IMG/VR virus record: IMGVR_UViG_3300047546_001881
Coordinates: 1 to 64,000 of that record
DNA from: a virus
Length of the DNA stretch: 64,000 bases
Strand: one strand, 5' to 3'
Below, in pieces: positions 1 through 6,150 of the stretch. Below the pieces are notes generated by a model. It was not told where the DNA came from. It saw only the letters and a program-made list of their open reading frames with translations, and did no database searches. The position numbers were made by a program, and so were the translations under genes. The stretch's first letter is position 1; every line of letters begins with the position of its first letter.

Positions 1-2
1 CG

Positions 3-239
3 GTGTGGCTGGACGATGTGCCCTTGCTCCCCGACCTCACCGATCCCGCCACGCTGGGCTGCCTGCTCGCGCTGGTGCGGGAAAAATGGGGCGATTCTGA
101 AATGCACTTGGCTCTTGGTGCAAAAGGTTGGGTATGGTTAACGGGCGAGAGCCGCGTTTATGACGTTGTAATGCCAATAAGTGCAGGAGAAACCGAAGCC
201 GATGCTCTTGTTAATGCGCTGGAAGCAGAATGTCCTTGA
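3..239 (+). CDS. Small phage protein, possibly 5' truncated
   Basis: A 78-residue reading frame opens with GTG at base 3 and may continue beyond the window edge. Its first part (DLTDPATLGCLLALVRE) and its end (TEADALVNALEA) resemble a family of small proteins I know from GC-rich phages. The first 90 bases are GC-rich with C/G-ending codons and the rest is AT-richer, so the gene looks chimeric or partly ameliorated. No enzymatic motif is visible and the function is unknown. Confidence 0.6.
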   Translation: MWLDDVPLLPDLTDPATLGCLLALVREKWGDSEMHLALGAKGWVWLTGESRVYDVVMPISAGETEADALVNALEAECP

Positions 240-270
240 CAACCTAAACGAGAGCGGTTAAGATATAAAC

Positions 271-477
271 ATGCGATACCTTCGATACTCCGAACCCGAT
301 ATGGATGGAAAACAAAAGATTATTCGTGTTTCTGTTGAACAAGCCGTAAAGCAAGCAAAATATATTGCTGAACGTCTTAACTATATTTATGAAAGCGATG
401 AAGAAGCACTACAGGATTTTATTGCTGTAAATTGGGCATCTTATGAAGATGCTTATTGTGATGAAGAAAGTTCTTGA
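271..477 (+). CDS. Hypothetical protein, 68 aa
   Basis: Acidic, soluble small protein with AT-rich codons matching the bulk of the window. It has no recognised domain. Its 3' end overlaps a short GC-rich gene remnant in another frame (461-595). Confidence 0.5.
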   Translation: MRYLRYSEPDMDGKQKIIRVSVEQAVKQAKYIAERLNYIYESDEEALQDFIAVNWASYEDAYCDEESS

Positions 478-595
478 CAGGAGACTTATCAATAGCGACT
501 ACTGGCGCGGAAATACCGAAGCCGAGGCCCTGGTCGCCGCCCTGGAGGCTACGCCGAACACAAGCGGCGAACATCGCCGCAAGGGGGAGAGATGA
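461..595 (+). pseudogene. 44-aa remnant related to the first gene of the window
   Basis: ATG at 461 opens a 44-codon frame whose C-terminal part (DYWRGNTEAEALVAALEA) matches the end of the protein at 3-239 (TEADALVNALEA). Only the tail of that family is present and its GC-rich codons contrast with the AT-rich sequence just upstream. I read it as a recombination remnant, although it could still be translated. The next gene starts inside its last codons. Confidence 0.45.
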
Positions 596-945
596 GTCGC
601 TCCGATATGACTTTCTTGAACAAAATCCTTCCGAGGGCACAAGCGCACGGGGAAGCCGTCGCAAACCATCATTTCGTGACGATGCTCAACCCCAAGTACA
701 GGGGCGATGGCTTCAAGTGGGAAGGGTTCGTTGAGTTCGCGGTTCGATGGGCCGAGGTGTCCTGTTGGCAATCGTTCACCGACGCCGAGTGGAAGCGGTG
801 GGAGAAGGAAATCAAGGCCGCTGTGGGCAAGTCTGCCAAGTATGCTGCTGAGCGCATCTTAGAAGAATCGGGGCTGCTTGAGTGGTGGCCCGACCCGACC
901 CGCACCGCTGCGAGGAGGAATGATGACCTACTCCATGAACACTAA
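592..945 (+). CDS. Hypothetical protein, 117 aa, GC-rich codons
   Basis: ATG at 592 sits just after an AAGGGGGAGA ribosome-binding site. The product is rich in Trp, Lys and Glu, has no membrane segment and shows no motif that I recognise. Its base composition is well above that of the downstream genes, consistent with recent import into the accessory region. Confidence 0.7.
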   Translation: MSRSDMTFLNKILPRAQAHGEAVANHHFVTMLNPKYRGDGFKWEGFVEFAVRWAEVSCWQSFTDAEWKRWEKEIKAAVGKSAKYAAERILEESGLLEWWPDPTRTAARRNDDLLHEH

Positions 946-1130
946 CAACTTAAATAGATGTAATCATTGTGGAGAAGATCATTGAAGTCCGTCAAGACGG
1001 ACTTGTCCCGGAACACACCATAGTCCGAGGAGGAAAGACCTCCTGTAAGGGAGTTGGATTTCTTCCCATATATGATGAACAGGGTCTTCCAAGAGAACCC
1101 GAGACAGAGACCTGTCGCAAGGAGGAGTGA
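923..1130 (+). pseudogene. Small zinc-finger protein split by a +1 frameshift
   Basis: A strong GAGGAGG site precedes ATG 923. This frame encodes 20 residues with CNHCGEDH and ends at TGA 983-985. Skipping base 983 continues through VRQDGLVPEH to SCKGVGFLP and a stop at 1128-1130. The joined order C-x2-C-G, then DG-x-x-P-x-H, then C-x-G-x-G fits a small phage zinc-binding protein family. A GGAGAA stretch lies one codon before the CAT TGA site, an arrangement reminiscent of the prfB frameshift signal, but a plain one-base insertion is equally possible. If there is no shift, GTG 969 could start a separate 53-residue protein. Confidence 0.5.
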
Positions 1131-1423
1131 TGAATAAACAAGTTTTCTCTTGCCTGATAACTCCAGATATGCTTGCTTCCCTAAAGCAAGCTAGTGAAGT
1201 AGGGAATGTACAGTTCCATTGTTTGCTCGGACCTAATGCAGATCCTTTTGCCGGTCAGAGCGAATTTCATGATCGGATTACATCAGCATTCAACGAAATA
1301 GCCGACTTCGAACAGGAAGTTCGTGCGCAAGTTTCTGCTATCTTTGCAAAGTACAAACTTGGAGATCATGGTTTTGGCGCTAGTATTAGCGTTTACTATA
1401 ATCGAGAAGAAGACAAAACTTAA
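1130..1423 (+). CDS. Hypothetical protein, 97 aa
   Basis: ATG at 1130 overlaps the stop of the preceding frame (TGATG) and follows an AAGGAGGAG site inside it. GTG 1127 is an alternative start three bases earlier. The product is soluble and mixed alpha/beta with no recognised domain. Confidence 0.65.
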   Translation: MNKQVFSCLITPDMLASLKQASEVGNVQFHCLLGPNADPFAGQSEFHDRITSAFNEIADFEQEVRAQVSAIFAKYKLGDHGFGASISVYYNREEDKT

Positions 1424-1447
1424 TATTGCAACAAAGAGAACTGACAT

Positions 1448-1723
1448 ATGTCTTATATGAATCAAACTTTTCGCAAATTTGGAGATTATCCATTTAATGA
1501 AGAAGGAATCCTCACAGCCGAGGCGTCGTATCAGAACGGTTACGACACAGGACTCACCTGGAAAGAGTCCTACACTCCAGGCGGCCCCATGGTGTACGGC
1601 CCAGGAATGAAAAAGGACAAAGATTGGATCGCCTATTGTGCCGCGTTAATAGAAAACCACAATAAGTGGCACGATGGATTCCAAGATGGACGTGCCGCAG
1701 CAGTAAAGAAACTTGCACTGTAA
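1448..1723 (+). CDS. Hypothetical protein, 91 aa
   Basis: Aromatic-rich protein with many Gly, Tyr and Trp residues (for example NGYDTGLTWKESYTPGG). No membrane segment and no known family that I can name. Confidence 0.65.
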   Translation: MSYMNQTFRKFGDYPFNEEGILTAEASYQNGYDTGLTWKESYTPGGPMVYGPGMKKDKDWIAYCAALIENHNKWHDGFQDGRAAAVKKLAL

Positions 1724-1789
1724 ACAGAAGTACTAGCCGCTACTATCATAAAACTCAAAACAGCTACTAACATTATTACAAGAAGAAAA

Positions 1790-1966
1790 ATGGCTCGATT
1801 AAATAAATTACTTGGCAAGCTACCAAAAAAATTTCACTGGTCACTTCACAATTTAGTAGCACATCCTTTATCAGAAATTGTTTATTTAATAGGTTGCGAA
1901 AATCTCTCTAATACAATTCACGATGCAACAATTCCTGAGCATCTTCCAGGTACAGGAAGAGGGTAA
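1790..1966 (+). CDS. Small phage protein with HNLVAHPL motif, 58 aa
   Basis: ATG at 1790 is preceded by AGAAGAAAA. The protein contains SLHNLVAHPLSEIVYLIG followed by IHDATIPEHL. This spacing of HN-x-x-AHP and HD-x-T-x-P matches a small conserved phage family of unknown function that I have seen in many tailed phages. The His and Asp residues could bind metal, but no activity is established. A perfect hairpin begins at its stop codon. Confidence 0.7.
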   Translation: MARLNKLLGKLPKKFHWSLHNLVAHPLSEIVYLIGCENLSNTIHDATIPEHLPGTGRG

Positions 1967-2004
1967 GTAATCTTGTTTGTAAAATGAACAAGATTACTTT
2001 CTTA
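1965..2004 (+). terminator. Intrinsic terminator-like hairpin
   Basis: Perfect 13-bp arms at 1965-1977 and 1987-1999 with a 9-base loop, followed by a short T-rich stretch. It separates the small gene ending at 1966 from the membrane-protein gene at 2036. Confidence 0.6.
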
Positions 2005-2035
2005 CCTACTAACAAATAATCTTAGGAGATATCAA

Positions 2036-2242
2036 ATGCGTAATCTTGAATATTATGGTAATGTTGTAACAAATGCATTTATAGTATTTGGTTTCGTACT
2101 AGCTCCAATAATTTTTATTATGTGGATGGCTTATCTCGCTGCTGGATCTTTGGGACTTGTTGCAGCATCTTTTTTGATGCTTGTTAGTTTTGTCATTGGT
2201 ATCTCTATGGAGAATGAACGTAGAGGTAAGCATGACAAATAG
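2036..2242 (+). CDS. Small membrane protein, 68 aa
   Basis: Two hydrophobic segments (about residues 15-37 and 40-58) end in a charged tail. TAGGAGATATCAA gives a clear ribosome-binding site. Function is unknown. The next gene starts inside its last codons. Confidence 0.7.
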   Translation: MRNLEYYGNVVTNAFIVFGFVLAPIIFIMWMAYLAAGSLGLVAASFLMLVSFVIGISMENERRGKHDK

Positions 2243-2477
2243 AAGAGTTACACGTTGTCTTACTTGGGGCGAAGAAAAAGCTACTGGTTTTCCATTACTT
2301 GATAATCAAGGAAAACGTATTGGATTCATTGATTTGAGAGAATGGGTAACTCTCTGTGGAGCCTCTGATAAAGATCCAAAAGAAGCTTGCGGAATAGATG
2401 TCACCAGACTTAGACCAAAAGGTATTTGTCCAAAATGTTGGTCCGTCTACAAACTTCAAATAATGAGCCTCACATGA
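2232..2477 (+). CDS. Hypothetical protein with CPKC motif, 81 aa
   Basis: ATG 2232 overlaps the end of the upstream membrane-protein gene. The product starts MTNRRVTRC and carries a C-terminal CPKC plus two more cysteines, so zinc binding is possible. Its stop overlaps the ATG of the first mini-lectin gene (ATGA), so the tandem array is probably translationally coupled to it. Confidence 0.6.
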   Translation: MTNRRVTRCLTWGEEKATGFPLLDNQGKRIGFIDLREWVTLCGASDKDPKEACGIDVTRLRPKGICPKCWSVYKLQIMSLT

Positions 2478-2650
2478 CTAACAGAATAACTTTCCTCACT
2501 GACGAGACAAACCACCGCGTCTTCCGGGGTGGTAGCTGGAGCAACGTCCCGCAGCTCGCGCGGGTCGCCAACCGCAGCTACTTCACCCCCGACTTCCGCA
2601 ACTTCATCCTCGGCGTTCGGCTTGTGGAAGAAATCGAGGACACAAAATGA
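2474..2650 (+). CDS. Mini FGE/C-type-lectin-fold protein, copy 1
   Basis: 58 residues containing RVFRGGSW, then ARVANR, TPD and LGVRLVEE. These are the conserved C-terminal landmarks of the formylglycine-generating enzyme (FGE/SUMF1) fold, which is also the variable domain of many diversity-generating retroelement (DGR) target proteins. The N-terminal three quarters of the fold and the catalytic cysteines are missing, so enzyme activity is unlikely. Nearly every non-framework codon ends in C (AGC, AAC, GTC, CTC, TAC, TTC, GAC, ATC), the signature left when AAC codons of a template are randomised at adenines. ATGA overlap with the upstream gene. Confidence 0.75.
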   Translation: MTNRITFLTDETNHRVFRGGSWSNVPQLARVANRSYFTPDFRNFILGVRLVEEIEDTK

Positions 2651-2793
2651 CTAACAAAGAAATTTACTACTCTTACAGAGGTGGTGGCTGGTTCTTTGCA
2701 CCAGTGTTTGCGCAGATCGTAAGCCACAGCGTAAATTCTTCTAATGGTACTAGCTACTTCCTTGGCCTTCGACTCATTGAGATTGAGGAGTAA
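2647..2793 (+). CDS. Mini FGE/C-type-lectin-fold protein, copy 2
   Basis: 48 residues: MTNKEI, RGGGW, FAQIV and LGLRLIEIEE. It has the same framework as its neighbours, but residues between the landmarks differ (SHSVNSSNGTSYF). The ATG overlaps the stop of copy 1. GAGGAG near its own end serves as ribosome-binding site for copy 3. The conserved Arg after AQIV is replaced by His. Confidence 0.7.
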   Translation: MTNKEIYYSYRGGGWFFAPVFAQIVSHSVNSSNGTSYFLGLRLIEIEE

Positions 2794-2795
2794 AA

Positions 2796-2939
2796 ATGAC
2801 TGATAAGAACACTGTCTATCTCAATCGGGGCAGTACTTGGTACATCACTACAATGTGTGCGCAGATCGCTATCCGCTTTTACGACACCCCTGACTTCCAC
2901 GATTACTATCTTGGCCTTCGACTTATTGAAATTGTTTAG
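2796..2939 (+). CDS. Mini FGE/C-type-lectin-fold protein, copy 3
   Basis: 47 residues with NRGSTW, CAQIAIRF, TPDFHDYY and LGLRLIEIV. TPDF and the terminal LGLRLIE are shared with copies 1 and 2, while the core positions are different. The first Gly-Gly of the RGGSW motif is degraded to RGSTW. Starts two bases after the stop of copy 2. Confidence 0.7.
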   Translation: MTDKNTVYLNRGSTWYITTMCAQIAIRFYDTPDFHDYYLGLRLIEIV

Positions 2940-2947
2940 GAATAAGA

Positions 2948-3094
2948 ATGACTAAAGAAACAAACCACCGTGTCCTCCGAGGTGGCAGCTGGGGTCTTGG
3001 CGCGCAGTACACTCAGATTGTCGATCGTTATAGCAGCACCTCCAATTTTCGGTTCAGTCGCCTCGGGTTTCGACTTATTGAAGTTAAGGAGTAA
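2948..3094 (+). CDS. Mini FGE/C-type-lectin-fold protein, copy 4
   Basis: 48 residues: MTKETNHRVLRGGSW is almost identical to the start of copy 1 (TNHRVFRGGSW), followed by a divergent core (GLGAQYTQIVDRYSS) and LGFRLIEVKE. The sharp contrast between a matching N-terminus and a different core suggests segmental exchange or targeted diversification. Confidence 0.7.
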   Translation: MTKETNHRVLRGGSWGLGAQYTQIVDRYSSTSNFRFSRLGFRLIEVKE

Positions 3095-3096
3095 AG

Positions 3097-3264
3097 ATGA
3101 CTAACAGAACAAAACGCCGCCTCTGCCGGGACTGCGGTTGGCTCTTCCACCCGCAGTCCGCGCAGGTCGCCATCCGCTACTTCATCACCCCCGTCTACCG
3201 CGACTACCGCGACGACCTCCTCGGTGTTCGACTAGTTGAGGTTATTGAAGAAGTTAATGTCTAA
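3097..3264 (+). CDS. Mini FGE/C-type-lectin-fold protein, copy 5
   Basis: 55 residues: RDCGW replaces RGGSW, then QSAQVAIRYFITP, RDYRDD and LLGVRLVEV. This copy is strikingly GC-rich with almost exclusively C-ending variable codons, like copy 1 and unlike copies 2 and 6. AAGGAG at the end of copy 4 is its ribosome-binding site. The stop overlaps the start of copy 6. Confidence 0.7.
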   Translation: MTNRTKRRLCRDCGWLFHPQSAQVAIRYFITPVYRDYRDDLLGVRLVEVIEEVNV

Positions 3265-3400
3265 AAAGAAAATCTATCGTATTTACCGAGGCGGAAGCTG
3301 GAATATTGATTCGCAAATTGCGCAAGTTGTTCTTCGTGACTTCAGTACTATTCGTTACCACTACAGCAGTCTTGGAATTAGACTTGTAGAAGTTATATAA
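3257..3400 (+). CDS. Mini FGE/C-type-lectin-fold protein, copy 6
   Basis: 47 residues: RIYRGGSW, IAQVVLRDFS, SSLGIRLVEVI. It is the AT-richest copy and its codons match the rest of the phage, so it may be the oldest resident of the array. It overlaps copy 5 by 8 bases. Confidence 0.7.
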   Translation: MSKKKIYRIYRGGSWNIDSQIAQVVLRDFSTIRYHYSSLGIRLVEVI

Positions 3401-3414
3401 AATCCTCCACTTGA

Positions 3415-3444
3415 TTAGTTTAACTAATATTCATTAACTATAAT
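3415..3444 (+). promoter_or_regulatory. Possible promoter upstream of the MazG-like gene
   Basis: A TATAAT hexamer at 3439-3444 lies 18 bases after TTAGTT (3415-3420) in the AT-rich gap between the mini-lectin array and the next operon. The -35 match is weak and AT-rich sequence produces such boxes by chance. Confidence 0.3.
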
Positions 3445-3476
3445 TACTAAACAAGTTTAACTTGTATGGAGAAAAT

Positions 3477-3776
3477 ATGAATGGATTGATTAAAACTACT
3501 GGAGCAGGTCAACCAGAACATACAAAGACTGTTAGAGAGATTGTAGAGTCACAATCTCTTAGTACTAAAATTAAAGAAGATATTCTAGCAAGACTAGATA
3601 CTGGCGAACACAAATATGGCCATAAACTAAAAATGAATTGGCCCAAAGCAAAACAAGAGCTATATCAAGAATTGCTAGATGCATATGTTTATGCTTTAAG
3701 TGCTGAACTGTTTGAGGTTGCTGAAAAGATTATTGACTTGATTAGTATCCTATTCTTAGGAGAGGAAAATGCTTGA
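3477..3776 (+). CDS. MazG-like nucleotide pyrophosphohydrolase candidate, 99 aa
   Basis: ATG 3477 follows a GGAG site at suitable distance; TTG 3462 is a less likely start. Residues in the middle read TGEHKYGH, then KQELYQELLDAYVYAL. A KYG turn followed by a helix with E-x-x-D resembles the single-domain all-alpha NTP pyrophosphohydrolases of phages, which hydrolyse (d)NTPs to monophosphates. The first EExxE metal motif of classical MazG is not evident. A role in nucleotide-pool control would fit the nearby PurA-like enzyme, but this is a family guess. Confidence 0.45.
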   Translation: MNGLIKTTGAGQPEHTKTVREIVESQSLSTKIKEDILARLDTGEHKYGHKLKMNWPKAKQELYQELLDAYVYALSAELFEVAEKIIDLISILFLGEENA

Positions 3777-3993
3777 AGAAATCTTACAATGTAAAGAGTA
3801 CGTAAACTGGATCATTGCCTATGTAGGCTTTCTCCTACTAGCTGTAGTTTCTGGTATGGGGTGGGCGTTATCTACTCCTATAGAAATCTTTGTTGCAGTA
3901 AATCTTGCATTCTTGTTCATTACATTTGGTATTCAATCTTATTGCTGGAAGCTTTCAAATAAAATATTTGCTTCTTGCAAAATTAATGATTGA
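3769..3993 (+). CDS. Small membrane protein, 74 aa
   Basis: Two predicted transmembrane segments (about residues 13-31 and 37-58). It overlaps the upstream gene by 8 bases and uses AGGAGAGG as ribosome-binding site. Function is unknown. Confidence 0.6.
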   Translation: MLEEILQCKEYVNWIIAYVGFLLLAVVSGMGWALSTPIEIFVAVNLAFLFITFGIQSYCWKLSNKIFASCKIND

Positions 3994-4087
3994 AAACCTA
4001 TCACCTAGCTTGTATGCATTAATAGGAACATTGATAGTATTTACTCCTGTAATTATATCAATAGTGATTTTGCTACTTGCTAGGTGA
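3986..4087 (+). CDS. Single-pass membrane microprotein, 33 aa
   Basis: ATG 3986 overlaps the stop of the preceding membrane gene. Residues 9-31 are almost entirely hydrophobic and end with LLLAR. The tight coupling in a run of small membrane genes supports it, but the evidence is only length and hydrophobicity. Confidence 0.4.
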   Translation: MIENLSPSLYALIGTLIVFTPVIISIVILLLAR

Positions 4088-4090
4088 TTT

Positions 4091-4561
4091 ATGAACTATA
4101 TATTTACAAGTTACAATGGCGGCTTTAAAGCCGCCGCTTCACTTTGTGAAGATGAAACTTTTCGTTCTAAAGTATTAAGTGCTTCTGTTTTGCTTTCTCC
4201 TTTAGAAACAAAAAAACATATAGCTCATGCAGTAACAATAGAGAATCGCCCTTCTATTGGTTTTACTTTTGAGTTTACTACTGCTCTTGCTTTGGCTGCT
4301 TATCTGAAATCAGCGTATACTTACGAGCCATCAGAAATAATCTCTATAGGCTGTTCTACTCGTAATCATCTTCGTCATAAAACAAAAGATGAGCCTTACG
4401 CTTTAATCTCTGTATTACATTTAAACAAAGGCAAAAACCTTTTCTACAATTTTAGAATGTTTGCTAACGAAAAACCAGAAGATACTTTGGCTAAACTAAT
4501 TGTTGATTTAGCTAATATGATTCAATATGGATCTTATCCAAAACAATTACAGGAAATATAA
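4091..4561 (+). CDS. Hypothetical protein, 156 aa
   Basis: Soluble alpha/beta protein beginning MNYIFTSYNGGFKAAASL. No motif recognised. An 18-bp perfect palindrome (4118-4135) encodes part of its N-terminus. Confidence 0.7.
   Translation: MNYIFTSYNGGFKAAASLCEDETFRSKVLSASVLLSPLETKKHIAHAVTIENRPSIGFTFEFTTALALAAYLKSAYTYEPSEIISIGCSTRNHLRHKTKDEPYALISVLHLNKGKNLFYNFRMFANEKPEDTLAKLIVDLANMIQYGSYPKQLQEI
4118..4135. repeat. Intragenic palindrome, 18 bp
   Basis: Two 9-base arms (GGCGGCTTT and its complement) meet without a spacer inside the gene at 4091. A second 6-bp hairpin follows at once (4137-4151). Confidence 0.8.
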
Positions 4562-4632
4562 TGATTGCTCTTATTTCTGCAATTTTGGTAGTAACTATGG
4601 TTGGCATTGGAACAGCAGATCAGCTGAATTAA
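4561..4632 (+). CDS. Putative 23-aa hydrophobic peptide
   Basis: ATG overlaps the upstream stop (TAATG). The peptide is one hydrophobic stretch, MIALISAILVVTMVGIG, with a short polar tail, and a terminator follows immediately. It is too short for certainty. Confidence 0.3.
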   Translation: MIALISAILVVTMVGIGTADQLN

Positions 4633-4637
4633 GCTTT

Positions 4638-4677
4638 ACACAAAACTTAAATATTATTTAGGTTTTGTGTATTTTTT
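4638..4677 (+). terminator. Intrinsic terminator
   Basis: ACACAAAAC (4638-4646) pairs with GTTTTGTGT (4662-4670), with an additional inner A/T stem, and six T follow. The stretch from here to 4747 holds no gene that I can see. Confidence 0.8.
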
Positions 4678-4747
4678 CTTGTAAAAATAGAAAACGATTA
4701 TATCGTTGTTTTAGAATCTTTTAGCCACCTACTGGCAGGGTTAAAAG

Positions 4748-5017
4748 ATGAAGAATTACTTATTTACCGCATTTACTAAGAAACCAAGAAATCCTCTTTC
4801 TATCATTATTAAAGAACATGATACTAAAGATGTTCTTTATGTCACTTACTCTAATGGTCCACAAAACGGGGGTGGATCTTGGGGTGAAGATTTGAGACAA
4901 TTAAATGATAGAACTGTTAATATGATTAAAGAATCTTTCTCTGCTGAAGTTTTTGAAAAGTTCAAAAACACAGTACTAGAAAGAAATGCTTTCAGATTAA
5001 CTCAAACAGAAACTTGA
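4748..5017 (+). CDS. Hypothetical protein, 89 aa
   Basis: Soluble protein with a central GPQNGGGSWGED loop and a predicted C-terminal helix. First gene after a terminator. No family recognised. Confidence 0.65.
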   Translation: MKNYLFTAFTKKPRNPLSIIIKEHDTKDVLYVTYSNGPQNGGGSWGEDLRQLNDRTVNMIKESFSAEVFEKFKNTVLERNAFRLTQTET

Positions 5018-5030
5018 TTGGAGAATTGTT

Positions 5031-5528
5031 ATGATAAAAAGACTACTATTGGCTTTTGCTAATAAGATTATTGAATATGTTTATAAAGATAATAGAAAAG
5101 GAATAGTTGGTCTTTTGATTCTCAACTCTCCAAGCTCTGATGAGGTACTAGATACTTTAATTAAATTAACAGATGCTTTTATGGAAGATTCAATTAAAGT
5201 ATGGAACAAGTATCTTAAGAGCGAGAAGTTTCAAACTTCATTAATAGCTTATCTTATTGAGCGTCCTGATATTGAAAACTTAGCTGAATTCTTAGATGAA
5301 GAAGATGGCTTCATGGCTCTCTTCAACAAGAACTTGAGTTTGTTTTATTACAACATTAATCCTTTTCTATGTTGCCTTAATCCAGAAGATTACTTAGCTT
5401 TTAAAGATTATATGGACGTTCAACTTGACGAGTTTGATGAACTCGTCTTAGACAGCTACGCGGGTATGCTAAAAGTAATGAATGTAGAAGGGATTATAGA
5501 TACTGTTACTTCTTCACTAGATAACTAA
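5031..5528 (+). CDS. Hypothetical helical protein, 165 aa
   Basis: Acidic and predicted all-helical, with a GGAGAATTGTT ribosome-binding site. I recognise no family. Confidence 0.65.
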   Translation: MIKRLLLAFANKIIEYVYKDNRKGIVGLLILNSPSSDEVLDTLIKLTDAFMEDSIKVWNKYLKSEKFQTSLIAYLIERPDIENLAEFLDEEDGFMALFNKNLSLFYYNINPFLCCLNPEDYLAFKDYMDVQLDEFDELVLDSYAGMLKVMNVEGIIDTVTSSLDN

Positions 5529-5539
5529 GGAGTTATATC

Positions 5540-5593
5540 ATGTTAAAAAGAAGAATGCTTCGTCCAGTAGCTCGCTGTAAAGCAGGTTGTTAG
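5540..5593 (+). CDS. Putative basic 17-aa peptide
   Basis: An AAGGAG site 7 bases before ATG 5540 drives the short frame MLKRRMLRPVARCKAGC. The good ribosome-binding site is the only support. It could instead be a leader for the following gene, which starts at GTG 5598. Confidence 0.3.
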   Translation: MLKRRMLRPVARCKAGC

Positions 5594-5597
5594 CTAC

Positions 5598-5909
5598 GTG
5601 CTATTTCATTCATTAACTAGCTTAACACTTCTAAGCTTTGCCGTTTATGGTTTAGCTTGGACAATTACTAAATCTAGTTTGTTTTTTGATATCAGGGCCA
5701 AGGTTTTTGAGACCTTTGGCCCTGATTCAAAACTAACAAAACTAATCAACTGTATAGTCTGTACATCTTTCTGGGTTTCTTTCTTCATACTTTTTATTAA
5801 TGAAGATACATTCACTTTTAATTTATCATTTACAGACTATCTTACTTGGGCTTTTTATAGCGTTGCTTTTACTTGGATGGTAGGTTTATCTACTGGGGAT
5901 GCTTCTTAA
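5598..5909 (+). CDS. Phage membrane protein, DUF1360-like, 103 aa
   Basis: GTG start. Three hydrophobic segments flank NCIVCTSFWVSFF, a Cys-x-x-Cys-x-x-Trp pattern that recalls the DUF1360 family of small membrane proteins. Function is unknown. The 3' end overlaps a convergent minus-strand gene. Confidence 0.5.
   Translation: MLFHSLTSLTLLSFAVYGLAWTITKSSLFFDIRAKVFETFGPDSKLTKLINCIVCTSFWVSFFILFINEDTFTFNLSFTDYLTWAFYSVAFTWMVGLSTGDAS
5691..5726. repeat. Intragenic hairpin with one bulge
   Basis: A 10-bp arm at 5691-5700 pairs with 5717-5726, extended inward by AGG/CCT with one bulged base. It lies inside the membrane-protein gene. Confidence 0.7.
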
Positions 5910-6132
5910 CTTCTTCTTTTAAGTCTTCAAGAGCATCTTCAAGTTTAATAAATATTACCTTATGTTCCATAAGCATTCCTTTTAAGTCTCTTTGATACTC
6001 AGTAAAAGCTTGAAGAGTTTTCTCTTCTCTTTCTTTGTTGTCTGACTTTTGTTGAATGTTCATCCAAAGAAGAGAAGCAGTCCACAATCCAAGTGGACCA
6101 TAACTAGCTAAATTTTCAAGAATAGATTCCAT
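5890..6132 (-). CDS. Small membrane-anchored coiled-coil protein, 80 aa
   Basis: A hydrophobic N-terminal segment (about residues 9-26) is followed by a long charged helix of heptad type. This architecture is common among small phage lysis-associated or virion-anchoring proteins. It is a single minus-strand gene between plus-strand operons, diverging from the PurA-like gene by 18 bases. Confidence 0.55.
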   Translation of the reverse strand: MESILENLASYGPLGLWTASLLWMNIQQKSDNKEREEKTLQAFTEYQRDLKGMLMEHKVIFIKLEDALEDLKEEVKKHPQ

Positions 6133-6150
6133 AATCTCACCGAGAGAAAA

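Noticed and set aside
1633-1818. Hydrophobic minus-strand frame
   Set aside because: Overlaps the plus-strand genes at 1448 and 1790 and has no recognisable start context.
2474-3400. Complete diversity-generating retroelement
   Set aside because: No reverse transcriptase (no Y-x-D-D-type protein) and no template repeat are visible in this window; only the array with a DGR-like codon pattern can be claimed.
2474-3400. Active formylglycine-generating enzymes
   Set aside because: Each gene encodes only the C-terminal quarter of the fold and lacks the catalytic cysteines.
4681-4747. tRNA in the gap before 4748
   Set aside because: Short inverted segments are present but no cloverleaf or T-loop consensus can be formed; no other gap holds one either.
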